From: Variovorax brevis
GTDB taxonomy: Bacteria; Pseudomonadota; Gammaproteobacteria; Burkholderiales; Burkholderiaceae_C
Assembly (NCBI RefSeq): GCF_030317105.1
Contig: NZ_JASZYG010000001.1
Coordinates: 186,001-250,000 of the forward strand
DNA length: 64,000 nucleotides
Direction of reading: 5' to 3'
Shown: one piece after another, positions 34,548-43,060 of the stretch
Layout: each line of letters opens with the position of its first letter
Numbering within the stretch: position 1 is the stretch's first letter
Notes under the pieces: generated by a model
Told to the model about the DNA's origin: nothing
Seen by the model: the letters and a program-made list of their open reading frames with translations, nothing else
Database searches by the model: none
Translations under genes and position numbers: made by a program

Positions 34548-37091
34548 ATGGCCCGTGTCGATCCGCTAGAGCGATACAAATCGAAGCGCAATTTCGCGCT
34601 GACGCCCGAGCCCGCCGAAGACGCCCACGAGGCCAGCACCCCCGGCCGCCTGCAGTTCGTGGTGCAGAAGCACTGGGCCAGCCGGCTTCACTACGACTTT
34701 CGCATCGAACTGGACGGCGCCATGAAAAGCTGGGCCGTGCCCAGGGGCCCGAGCTACGATCAGCGCGACAAGCGCATGGCCGTGCATGTCGAGGACCACC
34801 CCCTGTCGTACAACGCCTTCGAGGGCACGATCCCCGCGAAGCAATACGGCGCCGGCAAGGTCGAGATCTGGGACAAGGGCACCTGGGAGCCCATCGGCGA
34901 CCCGCACGAGGGACTGCGCAAGGGCGACCTCAAGTTCCTTCTGCACGGCTACAAGCTGCGCGGCAAGTGGGTGCTGGTGCGCATCAAGAGCAAGGACGAC
35001 AAGCAGGACGCGTGGCTGCTCATCAAGGAGCGCGACCAGTACATGCGCCCGGCCAGCGAATTCAGCGTGGTGGATGAATTTCCTGACAGCGTGGCGGCAC
35101 TGCCGATGCCGGGCGCGGATGGCGCCACGGCGACGCAGGCAGCGTCGAAGCCGGCCACACGACGCCGAGCCGCCAGCGGCCTGCCTGAGTTGGCGACGAA
35201 GGCCACCATGCCGGCCAAGCTCTCGCCCATGCTCGCCGCACTGGTCGATGCACCGCCTGGCCAGCCGGACAACTGGGTCTACGAGATCAAGTTCGACGGC
35301 TACCGCATGCTCGCGCGCATCGACGCGGACGGCGTGCGGCTTTTCACCCGCAATGGCCACGACTGGAGCGCCCGCCTGCCGCACCTTGTCGAGGCCATCG
35401 GGCGCATGAAGCTCAAGCACGGCTGGCTTGATGGCGAAGTGGTCGTGCTCGGGCCGACAGGCATCACCGACTTCCAGGCGCTGCAGAACGCATTCGACAA
35501 CTCGAAGACGCAGGAGATCGTCTATTTCCTGTTCGACCTGCCGTGGTACGACGGGCACGACCTGACGCAGGTGCCATTGATCGAGCGTCGGGCCTTCCTG
35601 CAGTCGCTCATGAAGAAGCCGCCGAAGGAAATCCGCCTCAGCGAGAGCTTCGATGCGTCGCCGCAAGACCTCATGGCGTCCGCCGGCCGGCTCGGCCTGG
35701 AGGGCATCATCGGCAAGCGCAAGAGCAGTGCCTACAGCGCGCGAAGGTCATCGGACTGGATCAAGCTCAAGTGCACGCGCCGGCAGGAATTTGTCGTCGG
35801 TGGCTACACCGACCCCAAGGGCTCGCGCGTGGGCATCGGTGCGCTGCTGCTGGGTGTGCATGACGACAAGGGCGACCTGGTGTATGCCGGCAACGTGGGC
35901 ACCGGGTTCAACGATCAGGCGCTCGTGCAGATGCTGGAACGGCTGAAGAAGATCGCCGTCAAGGAGCGGCCGTTCAAGGACAAGACCGAAATCGACCGGC
36001 TCGCGCACTGGGTCAAGCCGGTGCTGGTCGTGGAGGTGACTTTCTCCGACTGGACGGCGAGCGGCCACGTGCGGCACCCGGTGTTCCACGCGGTGCGTGA
36101 AGACAAGCCCGCCAAGGCTATCGTGCGCGAGCAAGCCGTCGTGTTGAAGGGCGCCGACACGCCACGTCCTGCGCCGCATGCCTTGCCGGCGAAGTTCAAG
36201 GTGTCGAACCCGGAGCGCGTCGTGGACCCGTCGACCGGTGTGACGAAGATCGAGATCGTGCGCTTCTACGGCCTGATCGGTCCGCTGATGATGGAACACC
36301 TCAAGGGCCGCCCGGTGTCTCTTGTCCGGGCGCCGACCGGCATCACCGGCGAGTTGTTTTTCCAGAAGCACCTGGACAAGGGCGGCATTGATGGCATCGC
36401 GCAGATCGACCCCGCCATCTGGCCGGGCCACGAGCAAATGCTGGAAGTCGCATCGCTCCAGGGCTTGATCGCGGCGGCGCAGATGAATGTCATCGAGTTC
36501 CACACCTGGAACGCGGTGAAGACCTCGACCGCCAAGCCCGACCGCATGACCTTTGACCTGGACCCCGGCGAAGGCGTGGCTTGGAACAAGGTGCAGCAGG
36601 CGGCGGAACTGGTGCGGGTGTTCCTCGATCAGTTGGGGCTGGTGTCGTTTTGCAAGACCAGTGGAGGCAAGGGGCTGCACGTTGTCGTGCCACTGAAGAA
36701 GCAGCACGGCTGGGACACGGTGAAGGATTTCTCCGAGGCCATCGTGGTGCATCTGGCCAGGACGCTGCCGCAACTGTTCGTTGCGAAGAGCGGGCCGAAG
36801 AACCGCGTCGGCAAGATCTTCATCGACTACCTGCGCAACGGCTTCGGCGCGACCACGGTGTGCGCGTGGTCGGCGCGTGCGCGGCCGGGGCTGGGGGTGT
36901 CGGTGCCCATCGAATGGGGCGAGGTTTCGACGATTCACAGTGGCGCGCAGTGGACGGTGCAGAACATCCATACGCGGCTGGACAAGGGCAATGAGCCGTG
37001 GCGCGACTACGCCAAGTCCGTGCAAGCCATCGGCCCCGCGATGAAGCTTCTGGGCTTTGCTCCCTCTCCCGCCGGGAGAGGGCCGGGGTGA
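34548..37091 (+). CDS. ligD: DNA ligase D (phosphoesterase-ligase-polymerase)
   Basis: 847 residues from the ATG at 34548. Three domains in order: 3'-phosphoesterase (residues about 30-150; QFVVQKHWASRLHYDFRIEL); ATP-dependent ligase with the adenylation lysine in YEIKFDGYRMLARID; and a primase-like polymerase with MTFDLDPGEG and VRVFLDQLGLVSFCKTSGGK. It repairs double-strand breaks by non-homologous end joining, normally with Ku. No ku gene is in this window. The last residues (SPAGRGPG) are encoded inside a palindromic repeat, so the C-terminus may differ from relatives. It is divergent from the Pat-like gene. Confidence 0.94.
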   Translation: MARVDPLERYKSKRNFALTPEPAEDAHEASTPGRLQFVVQKHWASRLHYDFRIELDGAMKSWAVPRGPSYDQRDKRMAVHVEDHPLSYNAFEGTIPAKQYGAGKVEIWDKGTWEPIGDPHEGLRKGDLKFLLHGYKLRGKWVLVRIKSKDDKQDAWLLIKERDQYMRPASEFSVVDEFPDSVAALPMPGADGATATQAASKPATRRRAASGLPELATKATMPAKLSPMLAALVDAPPGQPDNWVYEIKFDGYRMLARIDADGVRLFTRNGHDWSARLPHLVEAIGRMKLKHGWLDGEVVVLGPTGITDFQALQNAFDNSKTQEIVYFLFDLPWYDGHDLTQVPLIERRAFLQSLMKKPPKEIRLSESFDASPQDLMASAGRLGLEGIIGKRKSSAYSARRSSDWIKLKCTRRQEFVVGGYTDPKGSRVGIGALLLGVHDDKGDLVYAGNVGTGFNDQALVQMLERLKKIAVKERPFKDKTEIDRLAHWVKPVLVVEVTFSDWTASGHVRHPVFHAVREDKPAKAIVREQAVVLKGADTPRPAPHALPAKFKVSNPERVVDPSTGVTKIEIVRFYGLIGPLMMEHLKGRPVSLVRAPTGITGELFFQKHLDKGGIDGIAQIDPAIWPGHEQMLEVASLQGLIAAAQMNVIEFHTWNAVKTSTAKPDRMTFDLDPGEGVAWNKVQQAAELVRVFLDQLGLVSFCKTSGGKGLHVVVPLKKQHGWDTVKDFSEAIVVHLARTLPQLFVAKSGPKNRVGKIFIDYLRNGFGATTVCAWSARARPGLGVSVPIEWGEVSTIHSGAQWTVQNIHTRLDKGNEPWRDYAKSVQAIGPAMKLLGFAPSPAGRGPG

Positions 37092-37095
37092 GGGC
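37060..37095 (+). repeat. REP-like palindrome overlapping the ligD end
   Basis: CCCTCTCCC, loop GCC, GGGAGAGGG at 37062-37082, followed by CCGGGGTGAGGGC. A perfect 9-bp stem. The ligD stop lies inside it. Confidence 0.7.
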
Positions 37096-37135
37096 ACGCG
37101 GCGGTTGAAAAGGTTGTGACCGTTGCCAAGGCCCG

Positions 37136-37173
37136 GTGCCCCTCACCCGGCCTCTCCCCGGAGGGGAGAGGAG
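37136..37173 (-). repeat. second REP-like copy, inverted
   Basis: Reverse-oriented copy: GTGCCCCTCACCCGG, then CCTCTCCCC, loop GGA, GGGGAGAGG. Together with the copy at 37060 it makes a head-to-head pair 40 bases apart, as in BIME-type elements. Confidence 0.7.
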
Positions 37174-37197
37174 AAAGACGCCCGGAGGGGAGAGGAG
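37157..37197 (+). repeat. direct repeat in purine-rich tract
   Basis: CCCGGAGGGGAGAGGAG occurs at 37157-37173 and again at 37181-37197 and continues into a G/A-rich stretch to about 37230. Probably a partial further repeat copy. Confidence 0.6.
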
Positions 37198-37329
37198 GAA
37201 GAAGGGGAGAAAGAGGGGAGAAAGAAGCGAAGCGCGCTTCACCTACACCCGCCTGCAACCTCTGCCTGCTCAACGTCTCGATGGCCTGCCGCAGCATCGC
37301 GCCATCGGGAGTCACCGCAGGAGCAGTAC

Positions 37330-38496
37330 ATGGCCCACGCCACCTCGCAAAGCGCACCCTCAGCGCCCGTCCCATCGCCCCTCGATCAAAGCGCCGCGGC
37401 GCAGTGCGTCGTCGCCCTCACGGCCAGCCACCGCGCCTTCGACAGCCAGCATGAACACGCCACCCGCCGCGAAGTCGCGCGCCGCTTGGCACGCCTGAAG
37501 GGCCTCGATTTCTGCGGCGAATACGACATCAAGCGCAGCTACGCCTCTCGCCCTTACTACGTCCCCAGCGATACCCTCACCGACACGGTGGCCTGCAACA
37601 CGCTCGGCATTCACAGTGCGCGTGACCTGTTCGGCGGCGTCGTGCCCCATGCCTTCGTGGCCACCAAGGTCATCACGCACTCCCTCATCGACGATGCAGC
37701 CGTGCGGCCCGACGGATGGGATCCGCGATTCGGCCAGGAGGTGGCGAACGCCGTGCTGGCCGGCTACACCGCCTTTGGCCAGGACGACGCGCGCAAGGCA
37801 GGGCGGCAACTGTTGCAAGGCGGCCCGGTGCGCATCAAGGCGGCCACCGCGACAGGCGGTCGCGGCCAGATCGTCGCCGGTGACGAAGCAGCGCTGGAGC
37901 GCGCCCTGGACACATTGGCGGACGAGATCGCCAAGGGCGGCGTGGTGCTGGAAGAAAACCTGCAGAACCCCGTGACCTACAGCATCGGCCAGGTCTTCGA
38001 CGGCGACATCGTGGCGAGCTACCACGGCGTGCAGCGCACCACGCTCAACAACCATCGCGAAGACGCATACGGTGGCTCCGACCTGCGCTTCGTGCGCGGC
38101 GGCTTCGATGCCCTGCTCATGCAACCCCTGGCCGCTGAAGTGCGCCTTGCCGTGCTCCAGGCCCAGCGCTACCACGAGGCCGTGACCGCGTGCTTCCCCG
38201 GCTTCTTCGCCTCGCGCATCAACTACGACGTCGCGCAGGGCAGGGCCGCCGACGGCCGCCAGCGCAGTGGCGTGCTGGAGCAATCGTGGCGTCTGGGCGG
38301 CGCCACCGGTGCCGAGGTGGCCGCCCTCGAGCGTCTGCACACCCAGCCGCAATGCAATCGCGTCCACGCCTCGTGTTTCGAGGTGTATGGCCAATGGAAC
38401 CTGCCGCTCGACGCGGTGGTCTATTTCGAAGGAACCGATGCACAGGTGGGGCCCCTGGCCAAGTACACCGTCATCGACCCCGAGCCCGCCCGATGA
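37330..38496 (+). CDS. DUF3182 family protein
   Basis: 388 residues from the ATG at 37330 (AGGAG eight bases before). An ATP-grasp-like fold is suggested by IKAATATGGRGQIVAGDEAA, VVLEENLQNPVTYSIGQ and the Glu/Asn pair near the end (SRINYDVAQG). The family is called DUF3182; its substrate is unknown. It is followed directly by an alpha/beta hydrolase gene whose start overlaps its stop (ATGA), so the two proteins work on the same pathway. The position beside ligD and stress genes hints at a stress role. Confidence 0.85.
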   Translation: MAHATSQSAPSAPVPSPLDQSAAAQCVVALTASHRAFDSQHEHATRREVARRLARLKGLDFCGEYDIKRSYASRPYYVPSDTLTDTVACNTLGIHSARDLFGGVVPHAFVATKVITHSLIDDAAVRPDGWDPRFGQEVANAVLAGYTAFGQDDARKAGRQLLQGGPVRIKAATATGGRGQIVAGDEAALERALDTLADEIAKGGVVLEENLQNPVTYSIGQVFDGDIVASYHGVQRTTLNNHREDAYGGSDLRFVRGGFDALLMQPLAAEVRLAVLQAQRYHEAVTACFPGFFASRINYDVAQGRAADGRQRSGVLEQSWRLGGATGAEVAALERLHTQPQCNRVHASCFEVYGQWNLPLDAVVYFEGTDAQVGPLAKYTVIDPEPAR

Positions 38497-39272
38497 CCAC
38501 GACACGACACACCGCCATCGAGATCCCCGTCGATGACCAGCACATCGACGGCACGCTGGTCGCGCCCTCGGCGGTCGTGCCGGGCGTCTTGCTGGTCCAC
38601 GGATGGGACGGCAGCCAGAGCCAATACATCGCGCGTGCCCACGAGATCGCGGCGCTGGGCTGTATCTGCCTGACCATCGACCTGCGCGGTCATGCGCGTC
38701 ACAAGGCGCAGATGCAGGCCGTCACGCGCGAGGACAACCTGCACGACGTGCTCGCCGCTTATGACGAACTGGTGTCGCACCCCGCCGTCGACCCGGCCGC
38801 CATGGCCATCATCGGCAGCAGCTATGGCGGCTACCTCGCAGCGCTGCTCACCGAACTGAGGCCGGTGCGCTGGCTCGCCTTGCGCGCGCCTGCGCTCTAC
38901 CGCGACGAAGGCTGGGAGATTCCCAAGGGCAAGCTCGACCGCGAAGACCTTGCGCGCTACCGCAGCTCACCGGTGCAGCCGTCGGACAACCGCGCCTTGC
39001 GCGCCTGCGAGGCGTTTCGGGGCGACGTGCTCATCGTCGAATCGGAAAACGACAAGACCGTGCCGCCGCCCGTCATCAAGAACTACGTCAACGCCTTCGG
39101 GCACGTGCACTCCATCACCTATCGCGTGCTGACCGGCGCCGACCATGCGCTCTCCAGCGAAGAGATGCGCCAGGCCTATGGGTTGCAACTCGTGGGCTGG
39201 ATGACGGAGATGGTGCTGGGCGCCCGCACGGCGGCGGGCAAGAGCAAGACGGTGTCGACCCATCCTGCTTGA
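38493..39272 (+). CDS. alpha/beta hydrolase
   Basis: 259 residues from the ATG overlapping the DUF3182 stop. Oxyanion stretch PGVLLVHGWDGSQSQYIARA, nucleophile elbow AIIGSSYGGYLAALLTEL (G-x-S-x-G), catalytic Asp region VLIVESENDKTVPPPV and His in VLTGADHALSSEEM: a complete Ser-Asp-His triad. It resembles dienelactone-hydrolase/prolyl-oligopeptidase-like small esterases. No signal peptide. Coupled to the DUF3182 protein. Confidence 0.9.
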   Translation: MTTTRHTAIEIPVDDQHIDGTLVAPSAVVPGVLLVHGWDGSQSQYIARAHEIAALGCICLTIDLRGHARHKAQMQAVTREDNLHDVLAAYDELVSHPAVDPAAMAIIGSSYGGYLAALLTELRPVRWLALRAPALYRDEGWEIPKGKLDREDLARYRSSPVQPSDNRALRACEAFRGDVLIVESENDKTVPPPVIKNYVNAFGHVHSITYRVLTGADHALSSEEMRQAYGLQLVGWMTEMVLGARTAAGKSKTVSTHPA

Positions 39273-39286
39273 AGCGCCCGTGGTTG

Positions 39287-39499
39287 TCAGGCGGATTGCT
39301 GAAGCTGCCGCGTTTCCGACGAAGGCTTGCCCAAGTGCGCGGCCACGTCGCCGGCTTGCACGCCCACGTCCGCAACGGCCTGTCGCAAGGCGGCCTCGGA
39401 CACGTCGAACTTCTGCGCCCAGTAGCGCACTTCGTCTTCTTCCTTGACGTCGATCTGGATCGGGTTCGGTCCCTTCGGGATGTCGGGGCGTTCGGTCAT
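39287..39499 (-). CDS. DUF3606 domain protein
   Basis: 70 residues from the ATG at 39499 with an AGGAG ribosome site. The DUF3606 core is EDEVRYWAQKFDVSEAALRQ followed by AVADVG. Small soluble protein often found in stress or genome-maintenance neighbourhoods; function unknown. It is convergent with the hydrolase gene, 14 bases away. Confidence 0.82.
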   Translation of the reverse strand: MTERPDIPKGPNPIQIDVKEEDEVRYWAQKFDVSEAALRQAVADVGVQAGDVAAHLGKPSSETRQLQQSA

Positions 39500-39642
39500 C
39501 GGGAAACTCCTTTGATTCGCAGGTGCCATTGAGCAATGCGCGGAGTTTCGAATGACGCAGCGGCTGCGCGTGTGGGACAACATCCATTCATCGCCACCAG
39601 TGCATTCCTTACACCTGATTGCACGTGGCAGGCTTTTTTCAG

Positions 39643-40824
39643 TCAGATGGCCTGGGCGATCTTCAGGGTGTGCCGCGCGATCATCAGTTCCTCGTTGGTC
39701 GGGACGATCCACGCCGACACCTTGCTCGCCGCCGTGCTGATGCGGGGTCCGCCGGCCGCGTTGGCGGCGGGGTCCAGCTCCACGCCCAGCCATGCCGCGC
39801 CTTGGCAGGCGCGTTCGCGAATCGCCACGGCGTGTTCGCCGATGCCTGCGGTGAACACCAGTGCGTCGATGCCCCCGGCAGCCGCCGCCAGCGAGCCCAG
39901 TTCGCGCCCCACGCGGTACACGAACAGATCCACTGCCAGCCGCGCCCGCGGCTCATCGCTCGCCAGCAAGGCCCGCATGTCGCTCGACACGCCGGAGACG
40001 CCGAGCAAGCCCGACTGCTTGTAGATCAGGTCTTCGATGGCGCGCGCATCCATGCCCATTTCGTCCATCAGGTAGAGCAGGACGCCCGGGTCCAGGTTGC
40101 CGCAGCGCGTGCCCATCGGCAGGCCGTCGACTGCTGTGAAACCCATCGTGCTGGCGACGCTCCTGGCGCCCACCATGGCGCACATGCTGCATCCGTTGCC
40201 CAGGTGCGCGACGATGGTTCGCCCAGAAGCGGCGCGTTCATCGAAGCTCCCCAGCACGCTCGCGACGTACTCGTAGGAAAGCCCGTGAAAGCCGTAGCGC
40301 TGCACACCACGTTCGGTGATGCTGGGCGGCAAGGCAAAGGCCTGCGCCACGGCCGGCTGTCCACGATGAAAGGCCGTGTCGAAGCACGCCACCTGCAGCA
40401 ACTGGGGCTGAAGCTTGGTGATGATGTCGATCGGCGCAAGGTTGTGCGGCTGGTGCAGCGGCGCCAGCGGGCTCAGCTTGCGTAGTGCCGTCAGCACCTC
40501 GGCATTGACGCGCACCGGCTGCTCGAAACCCAGCCCGCCATGCACCACACGATGGCCGACGGCGACGATGCTGTGGCCCGCCAGCCGGTCGCGCACAAAC
40601 CCGGTCAGGAAGGTAATCGCGCCTTCATGGCCGAGTTGGGTGCCCTGGCCCCAAGCGTGCGCGCCGATCTCGCTGCCGTCGGACGCCTTGGCCTTGAACT
40701 TGGGCGCGGTGTAGAGCCCTTCGACCTGGCCGTTGAACAGTGCCTTGGCTTCACTGTCTGCATTGAAGGCGCTGAACTTGATGCTCGATGAGCCGGCATT
40801 GAGCACGAGGACGATGTCGGCCAT
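39643..40824 (-). CDS. ackA: acetate kinase
   Basis: 393 residues, near the normal size. Converts acetyl phosphate plus ADP to acetate plus ATP. N-terminal LVLNAGSSSIKFSAFN is the phosphate-binding motif; then VGHRVVHGGLGFEQPV, ACFDTAFHRGQPAVAQ, VAHLGNGCSMCAMVGARSV, and the C-terminal VFTAGIGEHAVAIRERA. The ATG at 40824 is chosen over the longer frame that overlaps pta. Four bases separate it from the upstream pta gene, so the two are one operon, with pta first. Confidence 0.96.
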   Translation of the reverse strand: MADIVLVLNAGSSSIKFSAFNADSEAKALFNGQVEGLYTAPKFKAKASDGSEIGAHAWGQGTQLGHEGAITFLTGFVRDRLAGHSIVAVGHRVVHGGLGFEQPVRVNAEVLTALRKLSPLAPLHQPHNLAPIDIITKLQPQLLQVACFDTAFHRGQPAVAQAFALPPSITERGVQRYGFHGLSYEYVASVLGSFDERAASGRTIVAHLGNGCSMCAMVGARSVASTMGFTAVDGLPMGTRCGNLDPGVLLYLMDEMGMDARAIEDLIYKQSGLLGVSGVSSDMRALLASDEPRARLAVDLFVYRVGRELGSLAAAAGGIDALVFTAGIGEHAVAIRERACQGAAWLGVELDPAANAAGGPRISTAASKVSAWIVPTNEELMIARHTLKIAQAI

Positions 40825-40828
40825 GCTC

Positions 40829-41767
40829 TCACCCCAGTGTCTTGACGCCTTCGCGCCGGGCCTGCGCCACGAGCACCGCAACCGCGCACGACGCGAGCCG
40901 GGCAATCACGGAATCGGCGCGGCTCGTGAGGATGATCGGCACCCTGGCACCGAGCACGATGCCCGCCGAGTCCGCGCCCGCCAGGAAGGACAGGCTCTTG
41001 GCCAGCATGTTGCCCGCTTCGAGGTCGGGCACCACCAGCACGTTGGCGCGCCCCGCCACGGGCGAATCGATGCCCTTGACCCGCGCCGCCTCCATGTTGA
41101 TGGCGTTGTCCAGCGCCAGCGGCCCGTCCACCAGCGCGCCGGTGATCTGGCGCCGGTCCACCATCTTGCACAGCGCCGCGGCTTCCACCGTGGACGGCAC
41201 CTTGGGGTTGATGGTTTCCATGGCCGAGAGAATGGCCACGCGCACTTCATCGAGGTGCAGGGCGTGCGCCAGGTCGATGGCGTTTTGCACGATGTCGGCC
41301 TTGACCTCCAGCGTGGGTGCGATGTTGACGGCCGCGTCGGTGATGATGAGCGCGTCCGCATGCCCCGGCACATCCATGACGAAACAGTGGCTCACGCGCC
41401 GCGCGGTGCGCAGCCCCGTGTCGGACTTGACCACCGCGCCCATCAGTTCGTCGGTGTGCAGGCTGCCTTTCATCAGCGCCTCGGCCTTGCCTTCGCGCAC
41501 CAGCTGCACCGCGCACGCGGCCGAGGCCACGCTGAAGGGCGCATCCACAATTTGCAAGCCCGTCAGGTCCAGCCCGGCGCTTGCCGCCACGGCGCGAATG
41601 CGTTCGGTGGGCCCGACAAGAATCGGTGCGATGAGTCCGAGCTGTTTCGCTTCGATGGCGCCCTGAAGCGAACTCGCGTCGCAGGGGTGCGCCACTGCGG
41701 TGGGCGTGGGCGCAAAGGTCTGGCACATCGCGATGAGTCGGTCGTACTTTGCGTGTTTCGTGTCCAT
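40829..41767 (-). CDS. pta: phosphate acetyltransferase (single domain)
   Basis: 312 residues, the short form of the phosphate acetyl/butyryl transferase family. Transfers the acetyl group between CoA and phosphate, feeding acetate kinase. The core is visible in EALMKGSLHTDELMGAVVKS, TGLRTARRVSHCFVMDVPG, DGPLALDNAINMEAARVKGI and VVPDLEAGNMLAKSLSFLAG. No MaoC hydratase domain is attached. It lies 61 bases downstream of a GNAT gene and four bases before ackA; the operon links acetyl-CoA, acetyl phosphate and acetate. Because the family includes butyryltransferases, specificity is inferred. Confidence 0.92.
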   Translation of the reverse strand: MDTKHAKYDRLIAMCQTFAPTPTAVAHPCDASSLQGAIEAKQLGLIAPILVGPTERIRAVAASAGLDLTGLQIVDAPFSVASAACAVQLVREGKAEALMKGSLHTDELMGAVVKSDTGLRTARRVSHCFVMDVPGHADALIITDAAVNIAPTLEVKADIVQNAIDLAHALHLDEVRVAILSAMETINPKVPSTVEAAALCKMVDRRQITGALVDGPLALDNAINMEAARVKGIDSPVAGRANVLVVPDLEAGNMLAKSLSFLAGADSAGIVLGARVPIILTSRADSVIARLASCAVAVLVAQARREGVKTLG

Positions 41768-41828
41768 GCCACTCTCCAGGTTCAGGTGATGGTGCAGGGT
41801 TGTCGTTGCGCCGTGATGACTTCCGGGC

Positions 41829-42374
41829 TCATTTCAGGTCCAGGCTCACCAGCCGCAGGCCGGGGTCTTCCGGGAACGGCGCGTCCGAGAAACCGAGTCG
41901 GTGCGCCAGGCCGCGCATGCCGTCGTTGCCGGGCAGCACGAAGCCTTCCATGCGCTGCATGCCGCGTGCGCGCGCCAGGGTAATCAAGGTCTGGATCAAG
42001 TGCCGCGCGAGGCCGGCGCCTTGCCAGTCGTCTGCGATCGTCACGGCGAACTCGCAGGTGTGGCTGCCCGGCGCCCACAGGATGCGCGCAGCGCCGACGA
42101 TGGGCCGCTCAGTGCCATCTTGCTGCGGCGCGTCGGCGAAGGCGGCCAGCGCCATGACGCAGTCCGCAGGAGGGTTCGCCACCTCATCGAGCATCCGCGG
42201 CGACAACTCGCGCAGCGGCCTGAAATAGCGCGTGTAGCGCGAGTGGGGCGACAGGCGTTCGAAGGCCACTGCGAACGCGTGACGGTCGTCGGGGCGAACC
42301 GCCCGCACCGTGACGGTTCGGCCCGCGCGCAACTGCGCCACGTGTTCTTGCGGCTCGACGGCGGCATCGGTCAT
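41829..42374 (-). CDS. GNAT acetyltransferase
   Basis: 181 residues. The acetyl-CoA loop is ADDWQGAGLARHLIQTLITL, and the end MRGLAHRLGFSDAPFPEDPG matches the fold. The stretch RLSPHSRYTRYFRPLRELSP is strikingly similar to the LSPESRWFRFASHFRELPP segment of the fusion protein at 31713, so this looks like a stand-alone relative of Pat-type GNAT domains. It heads the pta-ackA operon (61 bases to pta) and may acetylate enzymes of acetyl metabolism; the target is not visible. Confidence 0.88.
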   Translation of the reverse strand: MTDAAVEPQEHVAQLRAGRTVTVRAVRPDDRHAFAVAFERLSPHSRYTRYFRPLRELSPRMLDEVANPPADCVMALAAFADAPQQDGTERPIVGAARILWAPGSHTCEFAVTIADDWQGAGLARHLIQTLITLARARGMQRMEGFVLPGNDGMRGLAHRLGFSDAPFPEDPGLRLVSLDLK

Positions 42375-42567
42375 GCGTCAACCGTGGCTTTCCTGTTGCT
42401 TGCCATGTTCCTGCCTCCCGAAGAGCTTGCGGTTGAGACCCGAAGCCGATGCGCACGTCGGCGAGCGGACGGGTGTCCCGCGGGCTGGCGCCCGCGCAGG
42501 GACTTTGTGTCAACGCTGGCGTGGTGTCAATGCGCTTTGAGGCAACCAAGCATTGCAAGCCGAACAC

Positions 42568-42981
42568 TCAACGTCGTCCGCCACCACCCCCTCCGCCGCC
42601 ACCACCCCCTCCGCCGCCGCGTCCAGGTCCGCCGCCTCCGCCCTGGCCGCCGCCACCGGGGCGTCCACCCCAGCCCGGACCGCCGTAGCCCGGCCTTGCA
42701 TAGCCATGGCCGTAACCATAGGCGTGGCCGTAGTAGGGATAGCGGCCGCGCCATCCATAGGGATAGCCGTAGCAGCAACCACCGTAGTAGCCGCCGTAGT
42801 ACCCGCCGTAATGGGCGCCGCTCAGGTACACGGAGGGCCCGTAGCCGTAGTAGCCGGCGCCGTAGTAGGCGGGGTAGGGATAGGCATAGCCGTCGTACCA
42901 ACCCGGCCAGGCGGCACAGCCGCCGAGGCCCAGCAGGCCGCCCAGGACCATGCCGATGCGAAGAAGGCGTGGGTGCTTCAT
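42568..42981 (-). CDS. Gly/Tyr-rich lipoprotein
   Basis: 137 residues. Lipoprotein signal with lipobox GLGGC (Cys22 approximately), then an unusual low-complexity sequence of Tyr, Gly and Pro (WYDGYAYPYPAYYGAGYYG) and a C-terminal Gly run ending in RR. Such sequences can form disordered or aggregation-prone surface coatings. No fold or function can be assigned. The poly-Gly end is encoded by a CCN-rich run and is prone to length change. Confidence 0.8.
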   Translation of the reverse strand: MKHPRLLRIGMVLGGLLGLGGCAAWPGWYDGYAYPYPAYYGAGYYGYGPSVYLSGAHYGGYYGGYYGGCCYGYPYGWRGRYPYYGHAYGYGHGYARPGYGGPGWGGRPGGGGQGGGGGPGRGGGGGGGGGGGGGGRR

Positions 42982-43060
42982 GTCAGAGGCTCCGGATCAC
43001 CAGCGTACGCCCTTTGGCGGGGGCGCGGAAGCTGTCTTTACCTTGGCTTGCCCGGCGACG

